Source of the DNA: CAVVUF01 sp963751425
Lineage (GTDB): Bacteria > Chloroflexota > Anaerolineae > Anaerolineales > UBA4823
DNA length: 64,000 nucleotides
Direction: 5' to 3'
Assembly: GCA_963751425.1 (NCBI GenBank)
Contig: CAVVUF010000002.1
Span: 1,488,001-1,552,000 of the forward strand
Shown here: positions 43,248 through 53,204 of the stretch, piece by piece
Layout: each line of letters starts with the position of its first letter
Numbering within the stretch: position 1 is the stretch's first letter
Notes under the pieces: generated by a model
Databases searched by the model: none
Told to the model about the DNA's origin: nothing
What the model saw: only the letters and a program-made list of their open reading frames with translations
Program-made: the position numbers and the translations under genes

Positions 43248-43976
43248 ATGGGGTTTTCTTTGAAGAACGAAGAACATGTTAAAGATCTTCTTGCAGCATA
43301 TGCCCTGGATATTTTGACCGAGGTGGAAAAGGAGCAGGTATTGGAACACTTAGCGGTGTGTCCAGAGTGCCTGGCGGAGTTACGCGGCTATCAGGTCACG
43401 ACAGATGAGCTGGCGCTGGCCTCAGTACAGTCTGTACCTCGTCCGGCGGTCAAGACGAGCTTGATGAGGCAGATTAAATCCCGCCCAAAACCAACTGCTG
43501 CACCTGTTCAGCAGACACAACGGCCGGGATGGTTCCACTTTGTACGCCGCAGTGCTCCGGCCTGGGGACTGGCATTGCTCATTGTCCTGGCAGTGGCAAG
43601 CGGTTTCCTCTGGGGTCGTCTCCAGCAAATGAATCCTTCTAGCGCTGCACCCCTGCGAATTGTAGCACTGGCGAGTACAGATAACGCGCCTGAGGCACGC
43701 GGCAGCCTGGTCATCAGTCAGAATGGCGAATACGGTACACTCATTGTTGACAATCTGGAGGCGTTGGATAACGACCACCAATACCAGCTCTGGCTGATTA
43801 ACGATGGAAAGCGGAGCAGCGGAGGGGTATTCTCCGTTAATTCGGATGGTTATGCTTCCTTGCCCATCTATGGGCCGCTGCCACTTAATCAATACCAGGC
43901 AGTTGGGATTACGATTGAGCCCGCTGGAGGCAGCCCTTTGCCGACCGGCGCCAAAGTCTTAGGGGGAGAGCTGTAA
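43248..43976 (+). CDS. RskA-like membrane anti-sigma factor
   Basis: 242 residues from ATG 43248 with a GGAGG SD just upstream. The N-terminal zinc-binding anti-sigma motif is HxxxCxxC: His34, Cys38 and Cys41 in HLAVCPEC. A linker and one membrane helix (about 104-122) precede a periplasmic-type anti-sigma-K domain (GSLVISQNGEYGTLIVDNL, QLWLINDGKRSSGGVFSVN, AVGITIEPAGGSPLPTG). It binds the upstream sigma factor at the cytoplasmic face and releases it after cleavage. A terminator follows, so the lipoprotein gene beyond has its own promoter. Confidence 0.92.
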   Translation: MGFSLKNEEHVKDLLAAYALDILTEVEKEQVLEHLAVCPECLAELRGYQVTTDELALASVQSVPRPAVKTSLMRQIKSRPKPTAAPVQQTQRPGWFHFVRRSAPAWGLALLIVLAVASGFLWGRLQQMNPSSAAPLRIVALASTDNAPEARGSLVISQNGEYGTLIVDNLEALDNDHQYQLWLINDGKRSSGGVFSVNSDGYASLPIYGPLPLNQYQAVGITIEPAGGSPLPTGAKVLGGEL

Positions 43977-44012
43977 GCCATACAGCTTTTTCTCTGATTG
44001 CCAGTAAATTGT

Positions 44013-44044
44013 AACGACCGCCATGGATGACGGTCGTTCTTTTT
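44013..44044 (+). terminator. Terminator of the sigma/anti-sigma operon
   Basis: AACGACCG/CGGTCGTT 8-bp stem with a 10-nt loop, then CTTTTT. Confidence 0.72.
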
Positions 44045-44171
44045 AATTACTTTACGAGCGATGGAAATATTCAGGTTGGATTAGGTTAAATTTTTCTAGT
44101 AATACATCTAAATTTGATCTTATTACGTATATTACCTTAGGTTTAACAAATTTCAAATAGGAGAATTAATA

Positions 44172-45490
44172 ATGAACAAGAATATGTTACTTTCATTGGT
44201 AAAGAATCCGGCATGGAAGCTTGTCCTGTTGGTTATTGCGATGCTCGTTCTGGCAGCCTGTCAATCAGCGGCTGCCCAAAACCCGGTCTCAGAGAGCAAT
44301 TCGCCTACTGCAACGACTGCCCCGATAGCAAATCCTACCATGGCACCTTTTGCTGAAGCGGTGATTAATGTCGTTGCAGATCCAAAACTGGGCAATATCC
44401 TGGTAGGTGACAAAGGGATGACCCTGTACATGTTCACCAAGGATGGTCCGGATCAATCAAACTGCACCGGCGACTGCCTGGTAAAATGGCCGCCACTGCT
44501 GACCCAGGGCAGCCCAAAGTTGGGTAATGGTGTAGATGCTTCTCTGGTTGGCGCGGCCACCCTGGCAGACGGCTCGAAGATCGTGACTTATAACAAGATG
44601 CCTCTGTACTACTGGTTCAAAGATATGAAGCCAGGCGATACCTCCGGTCAGGGTGTAGGCGATGTGTGGTATGTGGTCTCCCCAGACGGCAAGGTAGTTG
44701 GTGCTGCAAAAGAAGCCTCTGTAACATTATTGAAGATGCCAAGCTGGGTAAAATCCTGGTGGGCGATAACGGGATGACCCTATACATGTTCACAAAGGAT
44801 GCTCCAGATCAATCGAACTGCACCGGTGACTGCCTGGTCAAATGGCCACCCTTGCTGACGCAGGGCAATCCCAAGTTGGGAGATGGTGTGGATGCATCCC
44901 TGGTGGGCACTGCCGCCCTGGCAGACGGCTCGAAGATCGTGACTTATAACAAGATGCCGCTGTACTACTGGTTTAAAGATACCAAGCCAGGTGATACGAC
45001 CGGACAAGGTGTTGGGAGCGTGTGGTATGTGGTCTCACCAGATGGGAAAGTGGTTGGCAATGAGGCTGTATCGAGCGTATCTCCCACTGAAACACCGACG
45101 GCTGGAGCAGAGGATTATAGTTCGTCAGCTGCGAATGAGGCGTCTATTAACGTTGTAGAGGATGCCAAGCTAGGCAAGATCCTGGTTGATGGGAAGGGAA
45201 TGACGTTGTATATCTACACCAAGGATGGTCCGGATCAATCGAACTGCACCGGCGACTGCCTGGTCAAATGGCCACCCTTGCTGACCCAGGGCAGCCCGGT
45301 CTTGGGTGATGGCGTAGATGATTCGCTGGTGGGCACGGCCGCCCTGGCAGATGGCTCGAAGATCGTGACTTATAACAAGATGCCGCTGTACTACTGGTTT
45401 AAAGATACCAAGCCAGGCGATACGACCGGACAAGATGTCGGGGGCGTGTGGTACGTGGTTTCTCCTGATGGCCAGCTTGTAGACAAATGA
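44172..45490 (+). CDS. Lipoprotein with three secreted-repeat (Lipoprotein_15-like) domains (one frame break)
   Basis: SD AGGAG upstream of ATG 44172. Signal peptide II: a hydrophobic core ending LVLAAC, with lipidated Cys30. Then a Ser/Thr/Pro linker, followed by three repeats, each with GMTLYxxTKDxPDQSNCTGDC, WPPLLTQG, ADGSKIVTYNKMPLYYWFKD and VWYVVSPDG, the signature of the PF03640 secreted repeat. The frame breaks at about 44718-44724, between repeats 1 and 2; the second frame restores NIIEDAKLGKIL, matching the NVVEDAKLGKIL of repeat 3. Two Cys per repeat could form disulfides or bind metal or haem. Likely controlled by the adjacent ECF sigma factor (inference). A strong terminator follows. 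Confidence 0.82.
44364..45484 (+). repeat. Three tandem near-identical coding repeats in the lipoprotein gene
   Basis: Units begin at about 44364, 44726 and 45146. Long stretches are identical, including the block with TGCACCGG-GACTGCCTGGT and the later CTTATAACAAGATGCC-CTGTACTACTGG stretch. The high DNA identity implies recent amplification or gene conversion. Confidence 0.8.
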
Positions 45491-45569
45491 TCTTTTTCAG
45501 GCAATTTGGGAGGGGGAGAGGCCAAATATCCCGCATAATGTTTGCCGAACGATCTAATTAAACTGTATG

Positions 45570-45608
45570 GCTCCTGAGATCGACCAAATCTCGGGAGCTT
45601 TTCGTTTG
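45570..45608 (+). terminator. Strong intrinsic terminator after the lipoprotein gene
   Basis: GCTCCTGAGAT and ATCTCGGGAGC pair over 11 bp (one G-T) around CGACCAA, followed by TTTTCGTTTG. Confidence 0.85.
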
Positions 45609-45717
45609 TATCGCCTTGGTTTTCGATGTAATCTAAAACCAGGGTTGGCGCAGATCAGCAGATTCTTTTATAATAGGCGTTTGCAACAATGAAATCCTGA
45701 GGAATTGAGGTTATTGT

Positions 45718-46458
45718 ATGTCTGAAACTTTTTATGTACCTGAATCTGCCATGGCAATCATGGCGCATCCGGATGATATCGAATTTACCTGCGTGGGCAC
45801 GCTGGCGCGTTGGGCGAAGGCGGGTGCACGCATTATCTATGTGTTATGTACCAGCGGTGATGTGGGTATCGATAAACCAGGTATGACCCGTGAGCAAGCC
45901 ACCGAGATCCGTGAAGCAGAGTCGCGCCAGGCAGCGGAGATCGCAGGGGCAAGCGATATCGTCTTCCTGCGCGAACCCGATGGATTACTCGTCGCAACCC
46001 TTGAGCTGCGCAAGCGCCTGGTGCGTGAGATCCGGCGCTACAGGCCGGAAGTGATTGTCACTGGAGACCCAACCTCGCTTTGGTCAGGAGAAGACTATAT
46101 CAATCACCCCGACCACCGCGCTGCAGCGACGGCTGCGATCGATGCCGTTTTCCCGGCTGCCGGGCAGCCGCATGTCTTCCAGGAACTGGAGGCTGAGGAG
46201 CTTTGTGCCCACAAAGTCCGCAAGGTATATGCGACTAGCTGGGAGCATGTTGATCAGTATGTCAGCATTGATAAAACCATCAAAATCAAGGTCGCCGCGC
46301 TGCGTGCCCACAAGAGCCAGATGGGTGATTGGGACCCCGAACCGATGATTAAGGAATGGGCAGCCAAAAGTGCCAAGGGGAAAGAGATGCGCTATGCGGA
46401 ATCCTTCCGCGTGGTCACTCTGATCGACGACGAAACCTGGAAAAAGAGTCCATCTTAA
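45718..46458 (+). CDS. PIG-L family (LmbE-like) deacetylase
   Basis: 246 residues with SD GAGG about 8 nt upstream. Zn-binding motif AHPDDIEF near the N-terminus (His, Asp, Asp), catalytic region with LREPDGLL, and HPDHRAAATA providing the third metal His. The family N-deacetylates GlcNAc-containing lipids and small conjugates (mycothiol, bacillithiol and teicoplanin pathways, or lmbE-like scaffolds). C-terminal AKGKEMRYAESFRVV is typical of this subgroup. Not part of an evident operon; convergent with the P-ATPase, 12 nt apart. Confidence 0.9.
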   Translation: MSETFYVPESAMAIMAHPDDIEFTCVGTLARWAKAGARIIYVLCTSGDVGIDKPGMTREQATEIREAESRQAAEIAGASDIVFLREPDGLLVATLELRKRLVREIRRYRPEVIVTGDPTSLWSGEDYINHPDHRAAATAAIDAVFPAAGQPHVFQELEAEELCAHKVRKVYATSWEHVDQYVSIDKTIKIKVAALRAHKSQMGDWDPEPMIKEWAAKSAKGKEMRYAESFRVVTLIDDETWKKSPS

Positions 46459-46470
46459 TGAGAAGTTGAT

Positions 46471-49230
46471 TTACTGGGCAGATGATCTTTTCTTCAATAA
46501 ATTCCGGAATCCTTTTGCCAATTCGACGGCAATAAAGACAATCAAGCTGAACCCAAAACAGATCAGCAGATCGCGCAGGCTGAGCGGAGTGGTTGAAAAG
46601 GCCTGGTTGAGGAAGGGGAGATAGATCACAGCTAACTGCAAGATAAAGGTCAGCAGAACGGATCCGAGCATGGCTTTGTTGGATAACAAGCCGATGCGAA
46701 AGAGGGAATCTTGCTCTGAGCGGGTTGCCAGGGCATTTCCCATCTGGGAAAGCGTCAGGGTCGTGAAGATGACTGTCTGCCATACGGCTGGCGACGTAGA
46801 TGGATCGATCTGATAATACAGAAAGCCTGCGCCCAGGGAGACGAAACCCAGCAGCAGTCCAATCCACAAGATGTCACGCCCCATCCCGCGCCCAAAAATA
46901 TTTTCGTTGGGCGGATAAGGTGGGCGCTGCATAACTTTTCTCTCCTCGGGTTCAACGGCTAATGCCAGGCCGGGCAAACCGTCTGTCACCAGGTTGATCC
47001 ATAAGATTTGCAGCGAAGTGAGCGGCATGGGCATCCCCAGGAACGGGGCGACCAGCATCACCAAAATTTCTCCAGCATTGGAAGTCAACGCATATTTGAT
47101 GAACTTACGGATATTGTCGTAAATCCGCCGGCCTTCTTTCACAGACGTGACAATGGTGGCAAAATTGTCATCGAGCAGGATCATATCGGCAGCTTCCTTG
47201 GAGACATCTGTGCCGGTGATCCCCATGGCTACACCAATTTCGGCCTTCTTGAGGGCGGGGGCATCGTTGACGCCATCTCCAGTCATGGCGACGATATGCC
47301 CGCGGTTCTGTAACGCTTGCACCAGCTTGAGCTTGTGCTCCGGAGAGACGCGCGCGTAAACCGGCACGTCTTCAACGACTTCATCAAGCTGCTCAAGACT
47401 CATCGTATCCAGCTCACGACCGGTGAGGGTTTTTCTGGACTGCGCGATTCCTAATTCTTCGGCAATGTAAGCAGCAGTGAGTGGGTGATCTCCCGTAATC
47501 ATTACCGGGCGAATCCCAGCTGTTTTCGCTTCACGAACAGCTTCCTGCACCTCGGGACGAGCTGGGTCGATCATGCCAACCATGCCAATGAAAATCAGAT
47601 TGCTTTCAACCGGTTCTGGATGATCACGCTGGCAGAAGGCTAGCCCTAACACGCGCATCCCATTCTGAGCCATGTCGTTATTGGCTTTCATAATGCGCTC
47701 GCGCCAGTGCTCGTCTAACGGTTCCGTCAGCCCGCCCGACCAAACGCGATCTGATACCTCGAGCAAGCCGTCCACGGCGCCCTTGGTTATCACCAGGTAA
47801 TATCCAGGCTCAAAAAAATCAGGGCGTTTGTCCTGGTAGGGATTGAGTAACTCAGGGACCAGGTCGGGATTTGGGCGGTGAACCGTCGTCATGCGCTTTC
47901 GTTCCGAATCGAAAGGCAGCTCCGCCACGCGTGGGAAAGCCTTTTCCAGCTCAGTTTTCCATAACCCCGCTTTGGCGCTGGCGATCACCAGCGCACCTTC
48001 GGTAGGATCGCCAACACTGGAAAAGGACCCCGGTTCGCCCGCAATTGCTTCGAGTACGGCATCGTTACACAATGCGCTGCCTGCCAGCGTTAAAACAACC
48101 GCGGGACTTTCCTGAAGCAAAGGCTCGACAGGATCCTCATGACTGACGGTTGGGCTGAAGTTGCGCAAGCGTTCCTTCAAATTGAAAGAATTCTCAGCTA
48201 CATCCACAAAGGTAACCGTCATGCGGTTTTGAGTGAGAGTCCCGGTTTTATCGGAGCATATGACCGTGACAGAGCCAAGCGTTTCGACTGCATGCAGTTT
48301 GCGGATCAAAGCGTTGCGTTTAAGCATGCGCTGGGCGCCGAGTGCCAGAGCAACGGTGACCACAGCCACCAGTCCCTCCGGAACTGCAGCCACTGCCATG
48401 GCCACAGAAATACTAAACATTTCTACCCAATCCTCACCCCGCAGCAAGCCCAAGATAAAGACTATCGCCACTAGAACCAACGCAACGGCTGCCAATCCAC
48501 TGGCAAGCTGATCTAGCCGGCGCTGGAGAGGAGTTTTTTCACTGCCCACGGACTGGAGCATGTCTGCGATCTTGCCCAGCTCCGTCTGCATGCCTGTTTC
48601 TGTCACCAGGGCTGTGCCTCGCCCATAGGTGACGATTGTTCCCATGTAGATTGAATTGATCCGATCACCTAAGGGAGGGTTTTCCTCAACCAGTGGGGCG
48701 GGATCCTTCTCAACCGCCTCCAATTCTCCAGTCAGCACCAACTCTTGGACTCGCAGGTTGGCAATCTCGAGCAGTCTGGCGTCAGCCGGAATGGTGTTTC
48801 CTGTTTCCAGGAGGATGATATCGCCAGGGACCAGCTCAAGCGCGGAAATTTCTTGTAAATGGTCATCACGCCGGACACGCACATGCGGGACAGCCATGCG
48901 TTTGAGGGCTGCCATGGCTTTCTCAGCCTTATATTCCTGGGTAAAGCCAAGGATGGCATTCAGGACGACAATGATCATGATCACGAGCGCATCAATTGTC
49001 TCACCCAATAGAGCAGATATCACTGCAGAGATAATCAGAATAATGATGATGATGCCCGTGAACTGCTCCAATAAAATTGCCCAGGGGCTTTTACCTCCAC
49101 GCTCAATGAGCTCGTTGGGTCCATATTCTGCCAGCCGGCGGCCAGCCTCTGCAGAGGTGAGTCCCTTTGATAAATCGCTTTTGATCTGCTGGACAGCTTG
49201 TTCTGGAGTGAGTTTATGCCATTCGTTCAC
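46471..49230 (-). CDS. P-type Ca2+-transporting ATPase (IIA/SERCA-like)
   Basis: 919 residues; start GTG with AAGGAGG 5 nt before it. Order: N-terminal cation-ATPase domain (LTSAEAGRRLAEYGPNELIERG), actuator TGE (167-169 in LTGELEAVEK), phosphorylation motif ICSDKTGTLTQ (Asp327), nucleotide-domain KGAVDGLL, hinge VAMTGDGVNDAPALKKAEIGVAMG. Ion site: AAVPEGL in M4, NAGE in M5 and NLVTDGLPGLAL in M6 match Ca2+-site residues of SERCA. About ten helices. It would expel Ca2+ (or Mn2+) from the cytoplasm. The TGES loop is TGEL here, a mild change. Confidence 0.92.
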   Translation of the reverse strand: MNEWHKLTPEQAVQQIKSDLSKGLTSAEAGRRLAEYGPNELIERGGKSPWAILLEQFTGIIIIILIISAVISALLGETIDALVIMIIVVLNAILGFTQEYKAEKAMAALKRMAVPHVRVRRDDHLQEISALELVPGDIILLETGNTIPADARLLEIANLRVQELVLTGELEAVEKDPAPLVEENPPLGDRINSIYMGTIVTYGRGTALVTETGMQTELGKIADMLQSVGSEKTPLQRRLDQLASGLAAVALVLVAIVFILGLLRGEDWVEMFSISVAMAVAAVPEGLVAVVTVALALGAQRMLKRNALIRKLHAVETLGSVTVICSDKTGTLTQNRMTVTFVDVAENSFNLKERLRNFSPTVSHEDPVEPLLQESPAVVLTLAGSALCNDAVLEAIAGEPGSFSSVGDPTEGALVIASAKAGLWKTELEKAFPRVAELPFDSERKRMTTVHRPNPDLVPELLNPYQDKRPDFFEPGYYLVITKGAVDGLLEVSDRVWSGGLTEPLDEHWRERIMKANNDMAQNGMRVLGLAFCQRDHPEPVESNLIFIGMVGMIDPARPEVQEAVREAKTAGIRPVMITGDHPLTAAYIAEELGIAQSRKTLTGRELDTMSLEQLDEVVEDVPVYARVSPEHKLKLVQALQNRGHIVAMTGDGVNDAPALKKAEIGVAMGITGTDVSKEAADMILLDDNFATIVTSVKEGRRIYDNIRKFIKYALTSNAGEILVMLVAPFLGMPMPLTSLQILWINLVTDGLPGLALAVEPEERKVMQRPPYPPNENIFGRGMGRDILWIGLLLGFVSLGAGFLYYQIDPSTSPAVWQTVIFTTLTLSQMGNALATRSEQDSLFRIGLLSNKAMLGSVLLTFILQLAVIYLPFLNQAFSTTPLSLRDLLICFGFSLIVFIAVELAKGFRNLLKKRSSAQ

Positions 49231-49348
49231 AATTCCTCCTTGTATCCTGGTTCGGAAATGAGTTCTTTAAGCAACATTTTACCATCTCCTTCGGATTAGG
49301 TTTCCCTTACTCCTCGAGGAGAAGGTTGAAGAAGAAGGCTTTAATATG

Positions 49349-49386
49349 CAAGAATACCCTAAAATGATCCTCTTAGGGTATTCTTG
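49349..49386 (-). terminator. 14-bp perfect inverted repeat, terminator of the DUF11 gene
   Basis: CAAGAATACCCTAA and TTAGGGTATTCTTG pair over 14 bp around a 10-nt loop. It lies 32 nt beyond the stop of the minus-strand surface protein. T richness is only moderate. Confidence 0.65.
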
Positions 49387-49418
49387 GTTATGCAATCAGT
49401 ACTTCAATCTGGATCAGC

Positions 49419-52400
49419 TCATGGTGTACCGCAAGGCACTCCGTCGTAAACACAGTTGTTGAATACAGTCCACCAGGAATCTGGGAACGAGAAATCGGGT
49501 GGAGTGATAGGAATGTAACTCACCAACGGGTAAGCCCTGTCTATGCGGACACCTTCCTCAGGCCATCGATAGTCACTGAAAGGGATACTCAACAGGCGCA
49601 CATCCCCTTGGTGAATATATTCACTAATGTTGAGCACCAGCAGAATGGGGTCAAAGAATAAGTTCTGCCCGTGGGGTTGGAAGAGGGCATTTGGATCAAA
49701 ATTAAACACAGTAGGTGTGTCGAAAGTGATGGAAAAATCTGCATACCTTTGGGGTAAACCGGTTGGATTACCTTCAATGGTATTGACGACCGAGCCTGGG
49801 AAGACATCAGAAGTTTTGGTGAAGATCACATAGGTATTATCTGTATTGCTGGTAAAAGTTTCCACCTTTTTGCTGATTAGGTTTTGGGCTCCATCGTACA
49901 AGTTGATCACGACCGTTCCATTGGTGGTAAAAGTCTGGGCAGGAAAATAGATCATGAAGCTGTGGTCATAGGTAGCACCCCGAGTGCGGGGGTCGAAAAC
50001 CAATGTAAAACTCTCCAGCAAGTTAGATGTCTCCGAAGTGAACGTGAAGCTTCCGTTAAGCGCTACAGCCCAGTCATTGTAATCGAAGTCATTCTGACCG
50101 GTTACGAGGGAAAGATCTTCATATCCAAGCATTCCATTCCAGTTTCGGATAGGCGGTAATGCAGGCTCACTCACGACGAGAGGGAGGTAATAACGATATT
50201 GTAATTGGATTAATGTGTCGGTATCTGAGGCTGAGTTGTTGGACAGGTTGGTATCGGTTGTGCCTGCGGGTGGAGTGACGGTAGCAGTGTTGGTCACTGA
50301 GCCAGAGGTGGCGGTTACGCTGGCGGTCAGCTCGATCTCATAGAACTGCCCGGAAGCCAGGGTGGGCAGGGAGACACCCGTGGAGGTCAAATCTGCCAGT
50401 ATAGGAGCAGTGACACACCGATTTCCCGAGGCTGACGAACAAGCTACAGCAGTAAGTTCCAATCCCGCACCAGCGCTGTCAACCAGGTTTGCCCCTGTGA
50501 GGGCAGTTATTCCATAGTTGGTGACGCGCACGGTATACTTCGTCACACTGCCAGCAACCACAGTCTCTACCCCGTTGGTTTTGGTTACCGACAGGTCATT
50601 TTGTGGAGTAGTTGTGATGGTATTGATATCTGAGGCGGTGTTATTGTCTGGGTTGATATCTGTAATGCTTGCAGGCGGGGTGACGGTAGCAGTGTTGGTG
50701 ACCGAGCCTGAGGCAACCGTGATATTTGCTGTCAGCCTGATCTCGTAGAACTGCCCAGAGGTTAAGATTGGCAGTGAGATACCCGAAGAAATCAGATCAG
50801 CCAGTAGAGGGGGCGTAACGCATTGGTTTCCTGAGGTAGTGGAGCAGGCTAAGGCAGTGGGGGTTAAGCCTGTACCAATGTTGTCGACAAGTTTCGCACC
50901 TGTAACGGGATTTGGCCCGTTATTGGTGACGCGCACGGTGTAAGTGGTGCTGCCATTGGGAGCTACAGTGGTCACTCCATCCGTCTTGGTCACAGCCAGG
51001 TCTGAGGGTAATGTTCCAACTGCGATAACGACATTTGTATCAGAGGCATAATTATTATCAGTGTTAGGATCAGCCGTCCCTTTGGGAGGCGTGACGGTTG
51101 TGGTGTTGATCACCGAGCCAGAGAGGGCAGTTATATTAGCGGTCAGCCTGATTTCATAGAACTGTCCGGCAGTGAGCAGCGGCAAAATCGCGCCAGTGCT
51201 GGTCAGGTCGGTTAGCTGAGGTGGAGTGACACACTGGTTTCCCACTGCAGTCGAACAAGTTACACCGGTGAGCGATAATCCGATACCCGCGCTGTCGATA
51301 AGTGTTGCACCGGTTACAGGGTCTGGTCCGATGTTTGTGACACGAATTGTATACGTGGTAACACTGTTAGCATTCACAAAGGTCACCCCATCAGTCTTGG
51401 TCACTGCGAGATTGGCTTGGGGAGGTGGGATGACTTCATTGGTATCCTCGGCAGTATTGTTGCTCAGGTCAGGATCAGGGATATTCTCTGGAGGGGTGAC
51501 AATTGCTGAGTTGGTTGTAATGCAAGAGAAATCCGCTGCTCGGGCAATCAGCTTGACCTCGTAGAATTGCCCAGGGGCGAGTGTTGGCAGGATAATGCCA
51601 TCGGTCATCATAAGTGCCAGATCAGGCTTAGTAACACATTTGTTTCCAGCTACCGTCGAGCAGACTACGTCGAGGAGGGTCAAACCTGAGTCGGTTGTAT
51701 CGTAAAGGTTGGCGCCAATGACCGTAGCGGGTCCCTTGTTGGTAACACGCACGGTGTAAGTCGTTATTTCTCCAGTAAGGATAATATCTACCCCGTCAGT
51801 CTTGGTGACTTCCAGGTCAGCGACCAGTTCGCCTACAACGGTATCTGTATCTGATGCAACGTTATTTTCTAGGTCAGGATCAATTGTATCCTTTGGAGGC
51901 AGGACCGTGGCGGTGTTGGTGACCGTGCCGGAGGTGGCTGTGACACTTGCGGTCAGCCTGATCTCGTAGAACTGCCCGGAGGTGAGGGTGGGCAGGGAGA
52001 TACCTGTGGAGGTCAGATCAGCCAGCAGGGGAGCGGTAACGCACTGGTTGCCCACAGCAGTCGAACAAGCCACGGCAGTTGGCACCAGGCCAATGCCGGC
52101 GATATCGATCAGGATTGCGCCGGTGGCTGTATTGGGTCCGTTGTTGGTAATGCGCACGGTATAGGTAGTCACTCCGCCAGCATTAACCTGGTCTACCCCG
52201 TCAGTCTTGGTGACCGCCAGGTCGGCTTTTGGAGTGGATATGACGATATCCGTATCCGTGGCAACGTTATTATCCAGGTTGGTATCAATGATGTTCTTGG
52301 GAGGCGTGACCGTGGCGGTGTTGGTGACCGTGCCGGAGGTGGCTGTGACACTTGCGGTCAGCCTGATCTCGTAGAACTGCCCGGAGGTGAGGGTGGGCAG

Positions 52401-53204
52401 GGAGATACCTGCACCGGTTAGTTCAGCCAACAGGGGAGAGGTGACACACTGGTTGCCCACGGCAGTCGAACAAGCCACGGCGGTTAGCTCCAAGCCTGGA
52501 CCGGCAGTATCAACCAGGATTGCACCGGTGACTGTATCGGGTCCGTTGTTGGTGACGCGCACGGTGTAGGTAGTTACTTCGCCAGCATTCACCTGGTCCA
52601 CGCCATCGGTCTTGGTGACCGCCAGGTCGGCCTTACGAGGCAGGACGATCAATGTGTCTGAAGCTGGGGCGCCGATCAACCCGGTATCTGTGGTGAGTTC
52701 ACTGGTGATGTTGAAATGTTGTCCTGGAACAGAAGAAGTCACGTTCACCTGCGCTGTGCAGCTCCCTCTACCTGGTAGGGTTCCATAGAAACTCAGGACG
52801 GTTGCACCGGGAGTTGGATTGAAGACAGCATCAATGCAGGTGGTGCTGGCGGCTGGGTCGGCAGCTACCTGAACGCCAGCAGGCAGTGGGTCAGTGAAAG
52901 CTGCGCCTGTTAGGTTCATCCAAACTTCGTTTACGATGGTGAAGGTGAGGGTGGAAATCTCGCCAACATAGATTGGATTGGGATTGAACTTCTTAGTGAA
53001 AATCGGTGGCCAATCGGGGGCGTCTGGGCCTGTTGGTGCCAGGCTGATGGCTGTATCCAACCCAGCTTTTTGGTCAAGAGGCGCGGCAGCTTGGACAACA
53101 AATACGGGCTGGAACAAGGATAAGAAGATCGACAAGATCGAGATAATTGCAACCACAGCTTTGGATGACGAACGAAAAAATGCATAATGAGATGATAGTT
53201 TCAT
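49419..53204 (-). CDS. Secreted surface protein with six DUF11 repeats and LruC-type C-terminal domain
   Basis: 1261 residues. Signal peptide with helix AVVAIISILSIFLSLFQPVFVVQAAA. A first beta-sandwich (about 55-190, PDWPPIFTKKFNPNPIYVGEI) precedes six DUF11 (CARDB/Ig-like) repeats of about 135 residues, each starting (A/S/N)DL-VTKT(D/N)GV. Each contains a conserved CSTAVGNQCVT-type Cys pair and ending in TATVTPP. The C-terminus opens YYLPLVVSEP, then NWNGMLGYEDLSLVTGQNDFDYNDW, the LruC/DUF4842 signature, to GVPCGTP. It should be an extended cell-surface or matrix adhesin. The absence of a C-terminal sorting helix leaves the attachment mode open. SD GGAG is 9 nt before the ATG. No enzyme motif. 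Confidence 0.88.
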   Translation of the reverse strand: MKLSSHYAFFRSSSKAVVAIISILSIFLSLFQPVFVVQAAAPLDQKAGLDTAISLAPTGPDAPDWPPIFTKKFNPNPIYVGEISTLTFTIVNEVWMNLTGAAFTDPLPAGVQVAADPAASTTCIDAVFNPTPGATVLSFYGTLPGRGSCTAQVNVTSSVPGQHFNITSELTTDTGLIGAPASDTLIVLPRKADLAVTKTDGVDQVNAGEVTTYTVRVTNNGPDTVTGAILVDTAGPGLELTAVACSTAVGNQCVTSPLLAELTGAGISLPTLTSGQFYEIRLTASVTATSGTVTNTATVTPPKNIIDTNLDNNVATDTDIVISTPKADLAVTKTDGVDQVNAGGVTTYTVRITNNGPNTATGAILIDIAGIGLVPTAVACSTAVGNQCVTAPLLADLTSTGISLPTLTSGQFYEIRLTASVTATSGTVTNTATVLPPKDTIDPDLENNVASDTDTVVGELVADLEVTKTDGVDIILTGEITTYTVRVTNKGPATVIGANLYDTTDSGLTLLDVVCSTVAGNKCVTKPDLALMMTDGIILPTLAPGQFYEVKLIARAADFSCITTNSAIVTPPENIPDPDLSNNTAEDTNEVIPPPQANLAVTKTDGVTFVNANSVTTYTIRVTNIGPDPVTGATLIDSAGIGLSLTGVTCSTAVGNQCVTPPQLTDLTSTGAILPLLTAGQFYEIRLTANITALSGSVINTTTVTPPKGTADPNTDNNYASDTNVVIAVGTLPSDLAVTKTDGVTTVAPNGSTTYTVRVTNNGPNPVTGAKLVDNIGTGLTPTALACSTTSGNQCVTPPLLADLISSGISLPILTSGQFYEIRLTANITVASGSVTNTATVTPPASITDINPDNNTASDINTITTTPQNDLSVTKTNGVETVVAGSVTKYTVRVTNYGITALTGANLVDSAGAGLELTAVACSSASGNRCVTAPILADLTSTGVSLPTLASGQFYEIELTASVTATSGSVTNTATVTPPAGTTDTNLSNNSASDTDTLIQLQYRYYLPLVVSEPALPPIRNWNGMLGYEDLSLVTGQNDFDYNDWAVALNGSFTFTSETSNLLESFTLVFDPRTRGATYDHSFMIYFPAQTFTTNGTVVINLYDGAQNLISKKVETFTSNTDNTYVIFTKTSDVFPGSVVNTIEGNPTGLPQRYADFSITFDTPTVFNFDPNALFQPHGQNLFFDPILLVLNISEYIHQGDVRLLSIPFSDYRWPEEGVRIDRAYPLVSYIPITPPDFSFPDSWWTVFNNCVYDGVPCGTP
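51904..52412 (-). repeat. 405-bp-period DNA repeat inside the DUF11 gene
   Basis: The roughly 100-nt stretch beginning ACCGTGGCGGTG recurs at 51904 and 52309 almost unchanged, exactly 405 bp (135 codons) apart. The other DUF11 repeats are more diverged, so these two copies are the youngest or are being homogenised. Confidence 0.7.

Noticed and set aside
48139..49261. Long plus-strand frames opposite the P-type ATPase
   Set aside because: Antisense shadows of a GC-rich gene; the minus-strand protein has all catalytic motifs.
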